Assembly (NCBI GenBank): GCA_037130755.1
Contig: JBAXSI010000008.1
Coordinates: 1-64,000, forward strand
From: UBA10649 sp037130755
GTDB taxonomy: Bacteria > Actinomycetota > Actinomycetes > S36-B12
Direction of reading: 5' to 3'
DNA: 64,000 nucleotides
A program made the position numbers and the translations under genes. Shown in pieces: positions 7,824 to 15,901 of this stretch (positions are counted from its first letter, which is position 1; every line of letters begins with the position of its first letter). Under the pieces are notes generated by a model, which ran no database searches, was not told the origin of the DNA, and worked only from the letters and a program-made list of their open reading frames with translations.

Positions 7824-9434
7824 ATGAAGCGATGGTTGCCCCTGATCGCGCTCGCCATTGCGCAGTTCGTGATGGTGCTCGACCAGTCCGTGATGAATGT
7901 GTCGATCAGCACGCTGGTCGAGGACTTCGACACCACCGTCACGACGATCCAGACCGTCATCACCCTGTATTGCCTGACGATGGCGATGTTCATGCTGACC
8001 GGCGGAAAGATCGGCGACATCATCGGGCGCCGTCGGGCCTTCGCCATCGGGCTGGTGATCTATGGAGTCGGCTCGGCCGTGACTGCGGTTGCGCCGACCG
8101 TCGCCGTCCTGACCCTCGGCTGGTCGATCCTCGAGGGCCTCGGTGCCGCTCTCGTGATGCCGGCCCTGGTCGCACTGATCGCCGGTAACTACGAGGGCAA
8201 GGACCGCAACGTCGCGTACGCGGTGATCGGTGGCGTCGCGGGTGCGGGTATCGCCATCGGCCCGATCCTGGGCGGTTGGGCGACCACCGAGCTGTCCTGG
8301 CGGATCGTCTTCGTGGGCGAGGTCGTGCTCGTGCTGGTGATCCTCGCGATGACACGGCTCATCAAGGATGCGCTGCGGCCTGGTGAAAAGCCGCACCTGG
8401 ACATCGTTGGCACTGTCTTGTCGGCCTCGGGCCTGGGTCTGATCGTGCTCGGTGTCCTGCAGTCCAGCACGTGGGGATGGCTCAAGCCCAAGGACTCCCC
8501 AGTCGAGCCGTTCGGCTTCGCGCTGACGTTCTTCGTGATTGCCGCAGGAGGGCTGCTGGTGTGGGCTTTCGTCGTGTGGCAGCACCGGCGCGAGTCGACC
8601 GGCAAGGATCCACTCGTTCATCTGAACCTGCTGAAGATCCCGCCACTGCGCGCAGGCCTGTGGGGCCTCCTCAGTCAGAACCTCATCCTCATGGGCATCT
8701 TCTTCGTGGTGCCGCTATACCTGCAGATGGTGCTCGGCTACAACGCTCTCGAGACCGGTGTGAAGATGCTGCCCGTCTCGATCACGATGTTCATTGCCTC
8801 GGCGGTCGGCGCCCGACTCGCGAGCAGTTACTCGATCCGCGCCGTCGTGCGGGCCGGCCTCCTCATCACGCTGCTGTCCGTGCTGATCCTGCTCGCCACC
8901 ATCGAGCCGGACCTCAAGGGCGGTGCGTTCGCGCTGTCGATGGCGGGTCTGGGCATCGGCATGGGCCTGCTGGCCTCCCAGCTCGGCAAGGTGGTGCAGG
9001 CGTCGGTCGACAGCTCGGGCCGCGGCGAGGCCGGTGGCCTGCAGTTCACCGGGCAGCAGCTCGGCTCGTCGTTGGGCGTCGCCCTGATCGGCGCGGTCGT
9101 CCTGACCGGCCTGACGAGCGCGTTCGTCACGAACATCCAGGAGAGTCCGGAGATCAGCCAGGAGGTGTCCGCACAGATCAGCACCAACGTCAGCGCCAAC
9201 GGCATCGACTTCGTCTCGTCGGATCAGGTGGCGGCGGCGGCGCAGCAGGCCGGACTCGACGCGGCGACCACGACGGCCATCGTGGACGACTACGAGGCGG
9301 CGCAGCTGAACGCGCTGAAGACCGGTCTTCTTGGAGCAGCGCTCCTGGCACTGTTCTCACTTCCCTTCACCCGTGACCTGCCCCATGAGCCCAGCGGTCA
9401 GGAGGCTGACGCCGTCGAGGTAGTCGCGACGTAG
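7824..9434 (+). CDS. MFS drug exporter, DHA2 (14-helix) family
   Basis: A 536-residue membrane protein with 14 predicted helices. It opens with the DHA2 signature LDQSVMNVSISTL in helix 1, then the loop 2-3 motif TGGKIGDIIGRRRAF, and GPILGGWATTELSWR marking antiporter motif C. Relatives of the EmrB/QacA type export drugs, dyes or metabolites using the proton gradient. GAGGGAGA at 7813-7820 sets the ATG start. It stands alone, divergent from the PF10081 operon across 193 bp, with no regulator next to it. Confidence 0.9.
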   Translation: MKRWLPLIALAIAQFVMVLDQSVMNVSISTLVEDFDTTVTTIQTVITLYCLTMAMFMLTGGKIGDIIGRRRAFAIGLVIYGVGSAVTAVAPTVAVLTLGWSILEGLGAALVMPALVALIAGNYEGKDRNVAYAVIGGVAGAGIAIGPILGGWATTELSWRIVFVGEVVLVLVILAMTRLIKDALRPGEKPHLDIVGTVLSASGLGLIVLGVLQSSTWGWLKPKDSPVEPFGFALTFFVIAAGGLLVWAFVVWQHRRESTGKDPLVHLNLLKIPPLRAGLWGLLSQNLILMGIFFVVPLYLQMVLGYNALETGVKMLPVSITMFIASAVGARLASSYSIRAVVRAGLLITLLSVLILLATIEPDLKGGAFALSMAGLGIGMGLLASQLGKVVQASVDSSGRGEAGGLQFTGQQLGSSLGVALIGAVVLTGLTSAFVTNIQESPEISQEVSAQISTNVSANGIDFVSSDQVAAAAQQAGLDAATTTAIVDDYEAAQLNALKTGLLGAALLALFSLPFTRDLPHEPSGQEADAVEVVAT

Positions 9435-9543
9435 CTGCCAGCACGGCGGATCGGGCAGGAGCAGCGATTCGTCGTTTGCTGCTCGTGGCTGTTACCCTCG
9501 AAGAGACAGAGCGTCTCGACGAGATGCTCGAGGTCGTCTGCTC

Positions 9544-9562
9544 GACCGGTGCTACACCGGTC
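9544..9562 (+). other. Perfect hairpin in the helicase leader
   Basis: GACCGGTG and CACCGGTC pair perfectly around CTA. The hairpin sits 70 bp before the helicase start in a 198-bp gap that otherwise holds no gene. It lacks a T-tract, so it could be an MFS terminator or a leader element. TACCCT at 9493-9498 is a possible -10 box that would give a leader of over 100 nt. Confidence 0.45.
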
Positions 9563-9632
9563 CTCCCCATTGCGGTAACGCGCGATCGGGCCGGCATCCG
9601 CGGCCATCGCCCACCGATTCAAAGGATCCACC

Positions 9633-10937
9633 TTGACCAGTTCCACTGTCCCTACGTCTGCCATGCCCGGCTTCGCTGCACTGGGAGTGCCTGCGGCACT
9701 CGTGCGCGTGCTCGCCGACGGCGGCATCGACACTCCGTTCCCCATCCAGCAGGCGACCCTGCCGGACTCACTCGCCGGACGTGACGTCCTCGGTCGCGGC
9801 CGCACCGGCAGCGGCAAGACCGTCGCCTTCGCACTGCCCACCGTCGCCCGACTGGCGGCGTCAACCAAGGCAGGTCAGCCCGGTCGCCCGCGTGCGCTGG
9901 TTCTCGTCCCCACCCGTGAGCTCGCGGCGCAGGTCAATGAGACCCTCGCCCCGCTCGCGAAGGCACTCGGACTGAGCACCTTCGTCGTCGTGGGTGGCGT
10001 GGGCCAGAACCCACAGGTCGCCGCGCTGCGCAAGGGCGTGGACGTGCTCGTGGCCACGCCCGGTCGGCTCGAGGACCTCATCAAGCAGGGCCACGCGAGG
10101 CTCGATCGCGTCGAGATCACCGTCCTCGACGAGGCCGACCACATGGCCGACCTCGGCTTCCTGCCGGCGGTTCGTCGACTCATGGACGCAACGCCCGCTG
10201 AGGGCCAACGACTCCTGTTCTCCGCGACACTCGACGCTGGCGTCGATGTCCTCGTGAAGCGGTACCTGCGCAAGCCGGTCACCCACTCCGTTGACTCTGC
10301 GGCGTCGGCGCCGCCGGCGATGGAGCACCACGTCATGAACGTCTCGTCCGAGCACAAGCTCACCGTTGTTCGCGAGCTCGTCTCCGGCCAGGGGCGCACA
10401 CTTGCCTTCACGCGCACCAAGCACGGCGCGAAGAAGCTGGCCAAGCAGCTGACCGCCGCAGGCGTTCCGGCAGTCGACCTGCACGGGAACCTCTCGCAGA
10501 ACGCTCGTCAACGGAACCTGGCTGCGTTCTCCGATGGATCTGTGCGCGTGCTGGTCGCTACCGACATCGCCGCTCGCGGCATCCACGTCGACGATGTGGG
10601 TCTCGTTGTCCATGTGGACCCGCCGGCCGAGCACAAGGCTTACCTCCACCGTTCGGGCCGCACGGCTCGCGCCGGCTCCGACGGCATCGTCATCACTGTC
10701 GGCACGCCCGACCAGCGAGGCGACGTGCGAACGCTGATGCGACAGGCATCGATCACCCCGATGCAGCACACCGTGGCTCCCGGCGACGACGTGATCCGGG
10801 AACTCACCGGCCCGGCTGCCGAGTTCGTGGCGCCGGTTGCGATCGTCGAGCCGACGCCCGTCAACCGTCCTCCTCGCCGGCGCCCGGCGGGTTCCGCATC
10901 GCAGGGTCGCGGCCGTTCGCGCAGGCCCTCGCGCTAG
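9633..10937 (+). CDS. DEAD-box ATP-dependent RNA helicase
   Basis: A 434-residue helicase with all core motifs in order: a Q-motif region (GFAALGVPAALVRVL, PFPIQQ), Walker A GRTGSGKT, PTRELA, TPGRL, DEAD near residue 166, SAT, then ATDIAARG and HRSGRTARAG. The tail is short and basic (RRRPAGSASQGRGRSRRPSR), suggesting RNA binding. It would unwind RNA duplexes in ribosome assembly or cold adaptation. The start is TTG with AAAGGA six bases upstream; ATG 9663 is the alternative. The 198-bp leader with a hairpin is compatible with post-transcriptional control. Confidence 0.93.
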   Translation: MTSSTVPTSAMPGFAALGVPAALVRVLADGGIDTPFPIQQATLPDSLAGRDVLGRGRTGSGKTVAFALPTVARLAASTKAGQPGRPRALVLVPTRELAAQVNETLAPLAKALGLSTFVVVGGVGQNPQVAALRKGVDVLVATPGRLEDLIKQGHARLDRVEITVLDEADHMADLGFLPAVRRLMDATPAEGQRLLFSATLDAGVDVLVKRYLRKPVTHSVDSAASAPPAMEHHVMNVSSEHKLTVVRELVSGQGRTLAFTRTKHGAKKLAKQLTAAGVPAVDLHGNLSQNARQRNLAAFSDGSVRVLVATDIAARGIHVDDVGLVVHVDPPAEHKAYLHRSGRTARAGSDGIVITVGTPDQRGDVRTLMRQASITPMQHTVAPGDDVIRELTGPAAEFVAPVAIVEPTPVNRPPRRRPAGSASQGRGRSRRPSR

Positions 10938-10950
10938 AAGTCTTTGGCTT

Positions 10951-11367
10951 TCAACGTTTTGCCGGGCAGTACGCCTCAAGGGCTGCCGACAGCAAGGCGG
11001 CGGCCTGCTCGGCGGTGAGGCCCTGCGCGGTCAGCGAGGCCGCGGCCTCTGCCCTGCTCTTGCCGGCGACTAACGAAGCGCAGGTCGCGCGACCCATGGC
11101 AATCGTCTGCTGCTGCGTCATTCCCGGCCCTGCCTCCTGCCCGAGGTGCACCACGAAGTCGCTGTCCTGCACACGCGGGTCGATGGTTGAGCTGTTGGAC
11201 GTGGTCGGGACGTCGGGGCGTAGGGCATTGACGGTGATCGAGATGGCCGCGAAGGTGACGACGGCGATGGCCAGCCCGATCAGCAGCCATTTGTCGCGCC
11301 GCCGCAATGCACCGGATGCGCGCGGTTTGGGCACCTTCGCCGTAGGCGGTTCCTGACGCGTCGACAC
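10951..11367 (-). CDS. DUF732-like single-pass membrane protein
   Basis: A 138-residue protein. A basic cytoplasmic N-terminus and one hydrophobic helix (WLLIGLAIAVVTFAAISITV) precede a polar extracytoplasmic domain. That domain has the TQQQTIAMGRATC, LTAQGLTAEQAAALLSAALEAYCP pattern: two cysteines about 40 residues apart bracketing a helical hairpin, as in DUF732 proteins of actinobacteria. The function of the family is unknown. The GTG start has no obvious ribosome site. It is convergent with the helicase, 13 bp apart. Confidence 0.68.
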   Translation of the reverse strand: MSTRQEPPTAKVPKPRASGALRRRDKWLLIGLAIAVVTFAAISITVNALRPDVPTTSNSSTIDPRVQDSDFVVHLGQEAGPGMTQQQTIAMGRATCASLVAGKSRAEAAASLTAQGLTAEQAAALLSAALEAYCPAKR

Positions 11368-11423
11368 AAGGCAAGCCGACCACAGCAGGTCGGAGGAGTC
11401 GAATCGTGGGCCACTTGAGTTGG

Positions 11424-11429
11424 TAGCGT
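11424..11429 (+). promoter_or_regulatory. -10 box, probably leaderless
   Basis: TAGCGT ends six bases before ATG 11436; no ribosome site is present. Confidence 0.55.
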
Positions 11430-11435
11430 CCGCTC

Positions 11436-11966
11436 ATGCCTAGCGTCGATCCTGCTGCTGATCCGCCGCCCGCCCGTGGTGGGGCGTACGACTACGACGG
11501 AGTCGTCTACTGGGAGTACAGCCCGGAACTCGACCACGACCCCGATCCAGGAGAGGTCGTGTGGACGTGGGTGGCCTTCGAGGACGACCCGAGCATCGGG
11601 AAGGACCGTCCCGTGGCCGTGGTCGGGCGCACCGATGACCGGCGCCTGGTGGCCTTCATGCTCTCCAGCAAGGACCATGACGACGACCGCGACTGGATCT
11701 CCATCGGCACCGGCCCTTGGGACCGTGAGGGTCGCGAGAGCTGGGTTCGACGAGATCGGGTGCTTGCCGTCCGCTCGGACTCGGTGCGCCGGGAGGGAGC
11801 CATCATCCCGAAGGCCACCTATGAGGCGATCGTGAGCGGTCTGCCCGGCGCCCATGGGGCGGCCAACCAGGCTCCAGCGAAGCAGCCGGCGAGTTCTGGC
11901 GCGACCGCGTCGTCCTCGGGCGGCCTCTTCGCGCGGCTCGCGGCAGTCTTCCGGCGATCGGGCTGA
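11436..11966 (+). CDS. PemK/MazF-fold protein without a partner antitoxin
   Basis: A 176-residue protein whose core (GEVVWTWVAFEDDPSIGKDRPVAVVGR, LSSKDHDDDRDWISIGTGPWD, SWVRRDRVL) matches the actinobacterial group annotated as PemK/MazF-like. The Pro-rich N-terminus and Ser/Ala/Pro tail look disordered. True MazF toxins are mRNA endonucleases of ~110 residues encoded beside a small antitoxin; no such gene exists here, since the flanking genes are a DUF732-like protein and a lipoprotein. It is more likely a housekeeping relative than a toxin-antitoxin locus. The transcript looks leaderless. Confidence 0.72.
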   Translation: MPSVDPAADPPPARGGAYDYDGVVYWEYSPELDHDPDPGEVVWTWVAFEDDPSIGKDRPVAVVGRTDDRRLVAFMLSSKDHDDDRDWISIGTGPWDREGRESWVRRDRVLAVRSDSVRREGAIIPKATYEAIVSGLPGAHGAANQAPAKQPASSGATASSSGGLFARLAAVFRRSG

Positions 11967-12011
11967 CACGACGGCCACTGGCGCCTGACGCGATCCGGCG
12001 ATCCCGCGGGT

Positions 12012-12017
12012 TACCGT
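12012..12017 (+). promoter_or_regulatory. -10 box, probably leaderless
   Basis: TACCGT ends six bases before GTG 12024; this spacing supports the GTG start. Confidence 0.5.
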
Positions 12018-12023
12018 GGTGAG

Positions 12024-12872
12024 GTGCGAGTCGATCGCCTTCCCCGGACTCCACGACGGCTTCTGCTTACCGCCGTCGTGTGTTCTCTCGCGGCCGCCTT
12101 GGTGCTGTCCGGCTGCTCGTCTGGCTCGGACGCGACGACCGCCACTTCATCGACGCAGGTTGAGTCCGCGGCAAGTGCCTCCAGCGATGGCCCCGTGCCG
12201 TTGCCGGAGGCTTCCCTCGGGGCCCAGGAGACCACGTTCGTCGGCGTCACGATGTACCTGAAGAGCCTGGCCGACGTCCCGCAGACGGTCAACGTGACGG
12301 TTGCCTTCCGCGACGACGGCAAGAAGTTCGCCAGCGCGAAGATCGTCGAGACACTGCGACCGCACGAGCGCGCGAGCGTTCTCGTCAAGCCCGAGTACAC
12401 CGGCGCCATCCCGCAGGGCTACGTCAGCGCTATCACCTCGTTGAAGGCGTCAGTCACCGACATGCCGGCTTCCGACGAGCCCGCTCCCGCCGCGTCCAGT
12501 CCGGAACCCGTCGCCCCGAGCTTCAGCAATGCGCCCGCACCCTCGGCCCAGTCGACGGCTGCCGATACGTCCGGCGAAGGCGCGTTGCAGGACGCGACGG
12601 GTCCGCAGATCGAGTCGGCCGGTGACTACGTATGCCATGCCGGTATCGCGAACCTCCCCAAGCTGCACCGTGGATCGCCGGCAGGAAGCGATGTCGAGTC
12701 ATTGCAGGTGCTGCTGAACCAACTCGGATACTCGCCAGGTCCACTCGACGGGCAGTTCGGTCGTCGGACGGACGCGGCCGTGAAGGCCTTCCAAGCCGAC
12801 CACCAACTGACAGCAGACGGTGCGGTGGGGCCGCTCACGTGGACCGCGATCGTCAACGCCTACTGCACGTAG
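12024..12872 (+). CDS. Lipoprotein with C-terminal peptidoglycan-binding domain
   Basis: A 282-residue exported lipoprotein. The signal peptide ends in the lipobox LSGC (Cys near residue 31). A Ser/Ala/Thr linker follows, then a middle beta-rich domain (residues ~65-145), a second Pro/Ser linker, and a PG_binding_1 domain at the end (SDVESLQVLLNQLGYSPGPLDG, RRTDAAVKAFQADHQLTADG, GPLTWTAIV). The terminal domain would hold it on the cell wall. No catalytic domain is visible, so it is probably structural or a scaffold. GTG start behind a leaderless-type -10. Confidence 0.85.
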   Translation: MRVDRLPRTPRRLLLTAVVCSLAAALVLSGCSSGSDATTATSSTQVESAASASSDGPVPLPEASLGAQETTFVGVTMYLKSLADVPQTVNVTVAFRDDGKKFASAKIVETLRPHERASVLVKPEYTGAIPQGYVSAITSLKASVTDMPASDEPAPAASSPEPVAPSFSNAPAPSAQSTAADTSGEGALQDATGPQIESAGDYVCHAGIANLPKLHRGSPAGSDVESLQVLLNQLGYSPGPLDGQFGRRTDAAVKAFQADHQLTADGAVGPLTWTAIVNAYCT

Positions 12873-12925
12873 GGAAGTCGCGTAACGATGTGATGACGAT
12901 CGCGGATGCGTGTCTGGACTTTGCA

Positions 12926-12949
12926 TTCGTGATTCGCTATCGTCACGAA
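12926..12949 (+). promoter_or_regulatory. Inverted repeat over a possible -10 box
   Basis: TTCGTGA (12926-12932) and TCACGAA (12943-12949) are perfect inverted repeats with a 10-bp spacer. TATCGT (12938-12943) between them could be the -10 box for the membrane protein gene at 13222, which would give a leader of about 270 nt. This is inference. Confidence 0.4.
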
Positions 12950-12993
12950 CTCACGATCGCATCAGCGTTCGTGCCAGCGGCAGCAAGGGGTCA

Positions 12994-13020
12994 ATGATGA
13001 TGAATCCGAAGGGGATTTAG
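12994..13020 (+). other. Tiny upstream ORF in a structured leader
   Basis: Three consecutive ATGs, then NPKGI and a stop, behind AAGGGG. The flanking GGGGTC (12987-12992) can pair with GACCCC (13027-13032), enclosing a smaller hairpin (13010-13025), so the tiny frame sits inside a potential structure. The remaining bases of the 12873-13221 gap show nothing else I recognise. Whether it is translated is unknown. Confidence 0.3.
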
Positions 13021-13221
13021 TCCCTCGACCCCCCTGCCGCGCGCGTCTGTACGCGGACTTGCGCACCGGCTGACCGCACTGCCTCAGCCGCTCACGTTGC
13101 CCACCACGCAACTGCTCCCGACGTAGTCGTCGTTCCGCAACTCGGTTCGGCATTCGTCGACATTCTCATTTGGCACCTCATCCCGGCGTGGGTCGATCAC
13201 TCATGCCTGAATGGAGAAGTC

Positions 13222-13863
13222 ATGGAAACCCGTGAGCCCTACAGGGCTTCGACGCTTCCCGACCTCTCAGGTCGGGGAGCAGCGGTGGCGAGAACCCTCG
13301 TCGTCGCAGGCCCGCTGGCTCTGCTCGGCGCCGCGTTGGCTGCATACCTGCAGTCGGCATCCAGCGCCGGCGCACTGCTGAGCCGCGTGGCCGTCCCGCT
13401 CATGCTCGCATGGGCGGTGGTGCTGTTCCTCATCACTCGCGTGGCCGCTCGACGGGCTGCGTGGATCGGGTTGGTGGCGATCACGCTTCAGCTCACCCTC
13501 GTCCAGGAGGTGACTGACGGCTGGCTGCTGCTCGCGATCGAGTCGGTTGGGTTCGTGGCCTTCGCTGTTGCCCTCTGGCAGCTGTCGTGGGTGCCACGGA
13601 TCGTCCCCGCCCTGCTCGTCGCCTTCCCTGTGGTGGATGCGTTCACGCCGCGGCACGCGAGCGTGGCCGAACTGGCAGCGTTCACGATGTTCGTGGCAGC
13701 CGGGCTCGTACTTGCTGCCCGGATGGCGACCGACGAGAAGGGGCTGCGGGTCGTCGAGGCGACGCGCACCTGCTCGCCGTACCGGGCGTGCTCGAGTGGT
13801 CGTGAGTGCTGCGCAGGCCGTGATGCGCGACTGCCGTTGCGGATGCAGGGTCCGCTCGGCTAG
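13222..13863 (+). CDS. Hypothetical membrane protein with six or so helices
   Basis: A 213-residue protein. Hydrophobic helices run from about residue 25 to 170 (for example ARTLVVAGPLALLGAALAAYL and ELAAFTMFVAAGLVLAA). The last ~35 residues are abruptly Cys/Arg-rich (CSPYRACSSGRECCAGRD) and unlike a membrane protein tail. This suggests either a poorly conserved C-terminus or a frameshift after about residue 180. GGAG five bases before the ATG supports the start. I do not recognise a family. A 37-bp perfect palindrome begins four bases after its stop codon. Confidence 0.65.
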   Translation: METREPYRASTLPDLSGRGAAVARTLVVAGPLALLGAALAAYLQSASSAGALLSRVAVPLMLAWAVVLFLITRVAARRAAWIGLVAITLQLTLVQEVTDGWLLLAIESVGFVAFAVALWQLSWVPRIVPALLVAFPVVDAFTPRHASVAELAAFTMFVAAGLVLAARMATDEKGLRVVEATRTCSPYRACSSGRECCAGRDARLPLRMQGPLG

Positions 13864-13866
13864 CGA

Positions 13867-13903
13867 ACTGGGTACGGGGACCGTGACGGTCCCCGTACCC
13901 AGT
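13867..13903. repeat. 37-bp perfect palindrome (18-bp arms, 1-bp centre)
   Basis: The left arm ACTGGGTACGGGGACCGT (13867-13884) and right arm ACGGTCCCCGTACCCAGT (13886-13903) are exact reverse complements around a single G. The repeat lies in the 54-bp gap between the membrane protein and methyltransferase genes. It could terminate transcription of the first gene, but there is no T-tract, the loop is too small for a normal hairpin, and the -10 for the next gene starts 3 bp later. A REP-like dispersed repeat is the other option. Confidence 0.7.
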
Positions 13904-13905
13904 GC

Positions 13906-13911
13906 CATTCT
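13906..13911 (+). promoter_or_regulatory. -10-like box, possibly leaderless
   Basis: CATTCT ends six bases before GTG 13918. Confidence 0.35.
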
Positions 13912-13917
13912 GGGTCC

Positions 13918-14700
13918 GTGACTGCTAACGACTGGGATGCCCGCGAATACGACTCCACGTTCGGGTTCGTCGGCCGTTACGGCGACGATGTGCTGACAGT
14001 CCTGGCGGCGCGGCCTGGCGAGCGGGTGCTCGACCTGGGCTGCGGCACCGGACGTCATGCGGCCCTATTGGCGGCTGGAGGGGTGGCGGTCACCGCACTC
14101 GACGCTGATCCCGACATGCTGGCCGCCGCTCGACGTGAGCACCCCGAGGTCTCGTTCGTGATGGCCGATGCGACGTCCTTCGACCTCGCGGACCTCGGGG
14201 CGAAGGAGCCTTTCGACGCCTGTTTCAGCAATGCGGCACTGCACTGGATGACACCGCAGGCTGCGGTGCTGGCCAACGTGCGGCGCGTCCTGCGGGACGA
14301 CGCCCGCTTCGTCGCCGAGATGGGCGGAGCGCACAACATTGAAGCGCTCGACGCCTCGTTGCGCCTCGCCCTGGCAGACCTCTCCCTCGACGTCGAAGTC
14401 CCGTCGAACTACTTCCCGACGGTGGGCCAGCAGGCGACCGCACTCGAGACCGCCGGGTTCCGCGTGGAGCAGGCGACGTGGTTTCGTCGGCCGACGGCCC
14501 TCGAGCCAGGAACCACCGCGGCCGACTGGACCCGCCACTTCAGGTCGCGCGTGTGGTCATCCGTGGCGGATTCATCGCACGGTGACCTGGCGGAGGCCGT
14601 GGATCGTCGCGCCGCCGAGAGGGGCCTGCATACTGCGTCCGGCTGGATCGCCGACTACTGCCGCCTCCGGTTCACGGCCACCGCGGTGCCGATCGGCTAG
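13918..14700 (+). CDS. SAM-dependent class I methyltransferase
   Basis: A 260-residue enzyme. Motif I VLDLGCGTGRHAALLA lies near residue 38, the acidic end of strand 2 is ALDADPDML, and FSNAALHWM is the motif IV/post region typical of trans-aconitate methyltransferase-like and ubiE-like enzymes. The ALHW signature favours the trans-aconitate methyltransferase-type group, but the substrate is not determined. GTG start without a ribosome site. Its TAG stop shares CTAG with the stop of the convergent CoA-transferase-family gene. Confidence 0.85.
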   Translation: MTANDWDAREYDSTFGFVGRYGDDVLTVLAARPGERVLDLGCGTGRHAALLAAGGVAVTALDADPDMLAAARREHPEVSFVMADATSFDLADLGAKEPFDACFSNAALHWMTPQAAVLANVRRVLRDDARFVAEMGGAHNIEALDASLRLALADLSLDVEVPSNYFPTVGQQATALETAGFRVEQATWFRRPTALEPGTTAADWTRHFRSRVWSSVADSSHGDLAEAVDRRAAERGLHTASGWIADYCRLRFTATAVPIG

Positions 14701-15818
14701 GAGCGAGGGTCCCTCTCAGCCGACAGCCACCCGGCAAGGACGTCCGCCGGGGTGGTCTGCGTCGTTGCGTTCGTTGCGGGCGCGGCTGTGCTCGTTCGGG
14801 AGAATCTAGGCGCAGGCGCCGCCTGAACAGCACCGTCCACCTCGACGTACGTCCGTCGATCGGCAAGGTGTGGATGCGTGGCGGCCTCCGCGAACGTGAG
14901 CACCGGGGTCACGCATGCCTCGGTTCCTGCGAAGTGATCAACCCACTCGTCGCGGGTTCGGGCGCCGAATGCGCTCGTCAACTCCTGGCGCAGTTCAGGC
15001 CACGCATCGCGATCCCATCTACGGGAAAGCCAGTCATCGTCGAGGCCGAGCCCTGAGGCGAGGGCGTTGAAGAAGCGCGGTTCGAGTGCACCCACGGCCA
15101 CGAAGCGTCCGTCGGCGCATGCGTAGGTGGCGTAGAACGGGGTGCCGCCGTCGAGCAGGTTCTCGGCGCGATCGTCCGACCACAGTCCGGCCGAGCGCAG
15201 CGAGAGGACGAACTGCGACAGCAGCGCGGTCCCGTCGACCATGGCGGCATCGACGACCTGGCCGAGTCCGGATGAGGACCGCTCGACCAGCGCTGCGAGC
15301 ACCCCCACGAGCAGGAGCATGGAGCCGCCGCCGTAGTCACCGACCAGGTTCAGTGGCGGCGTCGGTGGGCGGTCGGCCGATCCCATCGCATGCAGCGCAC
15401 CCGTGAGGCCGAGGTAGTTGATGTCGTGGCCGACGTCGCCCGCCATCGGACCGTCCTGGCCCCACCCAGTGATGCGTCCGTAGACGAGTCTCGGGTTCGC
15501 GGCGAGGCACTCGTCCGGGCCGAGGCCGAGTCGTTCGGTGACACCCGGCCGGAGTCCTTCGATCAGGACGTCTGACGCGGCGATCAGGGCGAGCACCTCG
15601 TCACGCTGTCGTGGGTCCTTGAGGTCCGCAGTGATAGTGCGCCGCCCACGGCGGACCACCTGCTCGCCGTCGGGCAGGTCGAGCCCCCCACCGTCGGGCC
15701 GATCAACCCGCACGACGTCTGCGCCGAGATCGGCCAGGACCATCGCCGCGTGCGGAGCGGGGCCGAGTCCGGCCAGCTCCACCACGCGAAGTCCGTCCAG
15801 GGGTCCCGTGCGAACCAT
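14697..15818 (-). CDS. CaiB/BaiF family alpha-methylacyl-CoA racemase
   Basis: A 373-residue enzyme that interconverts R and S 2-methylacyl-CoA during breakdown of branched or sterol side chains. H131 (GHDINYLG), D161 (GDYGGGS) and E246 fall at the same relative spacing as the catalytic H126, D156 and E241 known for the M. tuberculosis racemase MCR, each shifted by five. This separates it from CoA-transferases, which use a different Asp. ATG 15818 has GGGAGGAG behind it. Thioesterase and ThDP genes nearby fit an acyl-CoA theme, though they are not one operon. Confidence 0.9.
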   Translation of the reverse strand: MVRTGPLDGLRVVELAGLGPAPHAAMVLADLGADVVRVDRPDGGGLDLPDGEQVVRRGRRTITADLKDPRQRDEVLALIAASDVLIEGLRPGVTERLGLGPDECLAANPRLVYGRITGWGQDGPMAGDVGHDINYLGLTGALHAMGSADRPPTPPLNLVGDYGGGSMLLLVGVLAALVERSSSGLGQVVDAAMVDGTALLSQFVLSLRSAGLWSDDRAENLLDGGTPFYATYACADGRFVAVGALEPRFFNALASGLGLDDDWLSRRWDRDAWPELRQELTSAFGARTRDEWVDHFAGTEACVTPVLTFAEAATHPHLADRRTYVEVDGAVQAAPAPRFSRTSTAAPATNATTQTTPADVLAGWLSAERDPRS

Positions 15819-15901
15819 GACGCTCCTCCCGTCGCAGACCACCCATTCTGGCGGGGGCGCGCGTGCCATGCTGGCGTTCATCACGTGGAAGGTGGGTCGA
15901 T

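Noticed and set aside
11436..11966. Toxin-antitoxin locus
   Set aside because: No antitoxin-like gene on either side; neighbours are a DUF732-like protein and a lipoprotein.
13021..13060. 6C RNA or c-di-AMP riboswitch
   Set aside because: There is only one run of six C and no second C-loop hairpin, and the conserved ydaO-type segments are absent.
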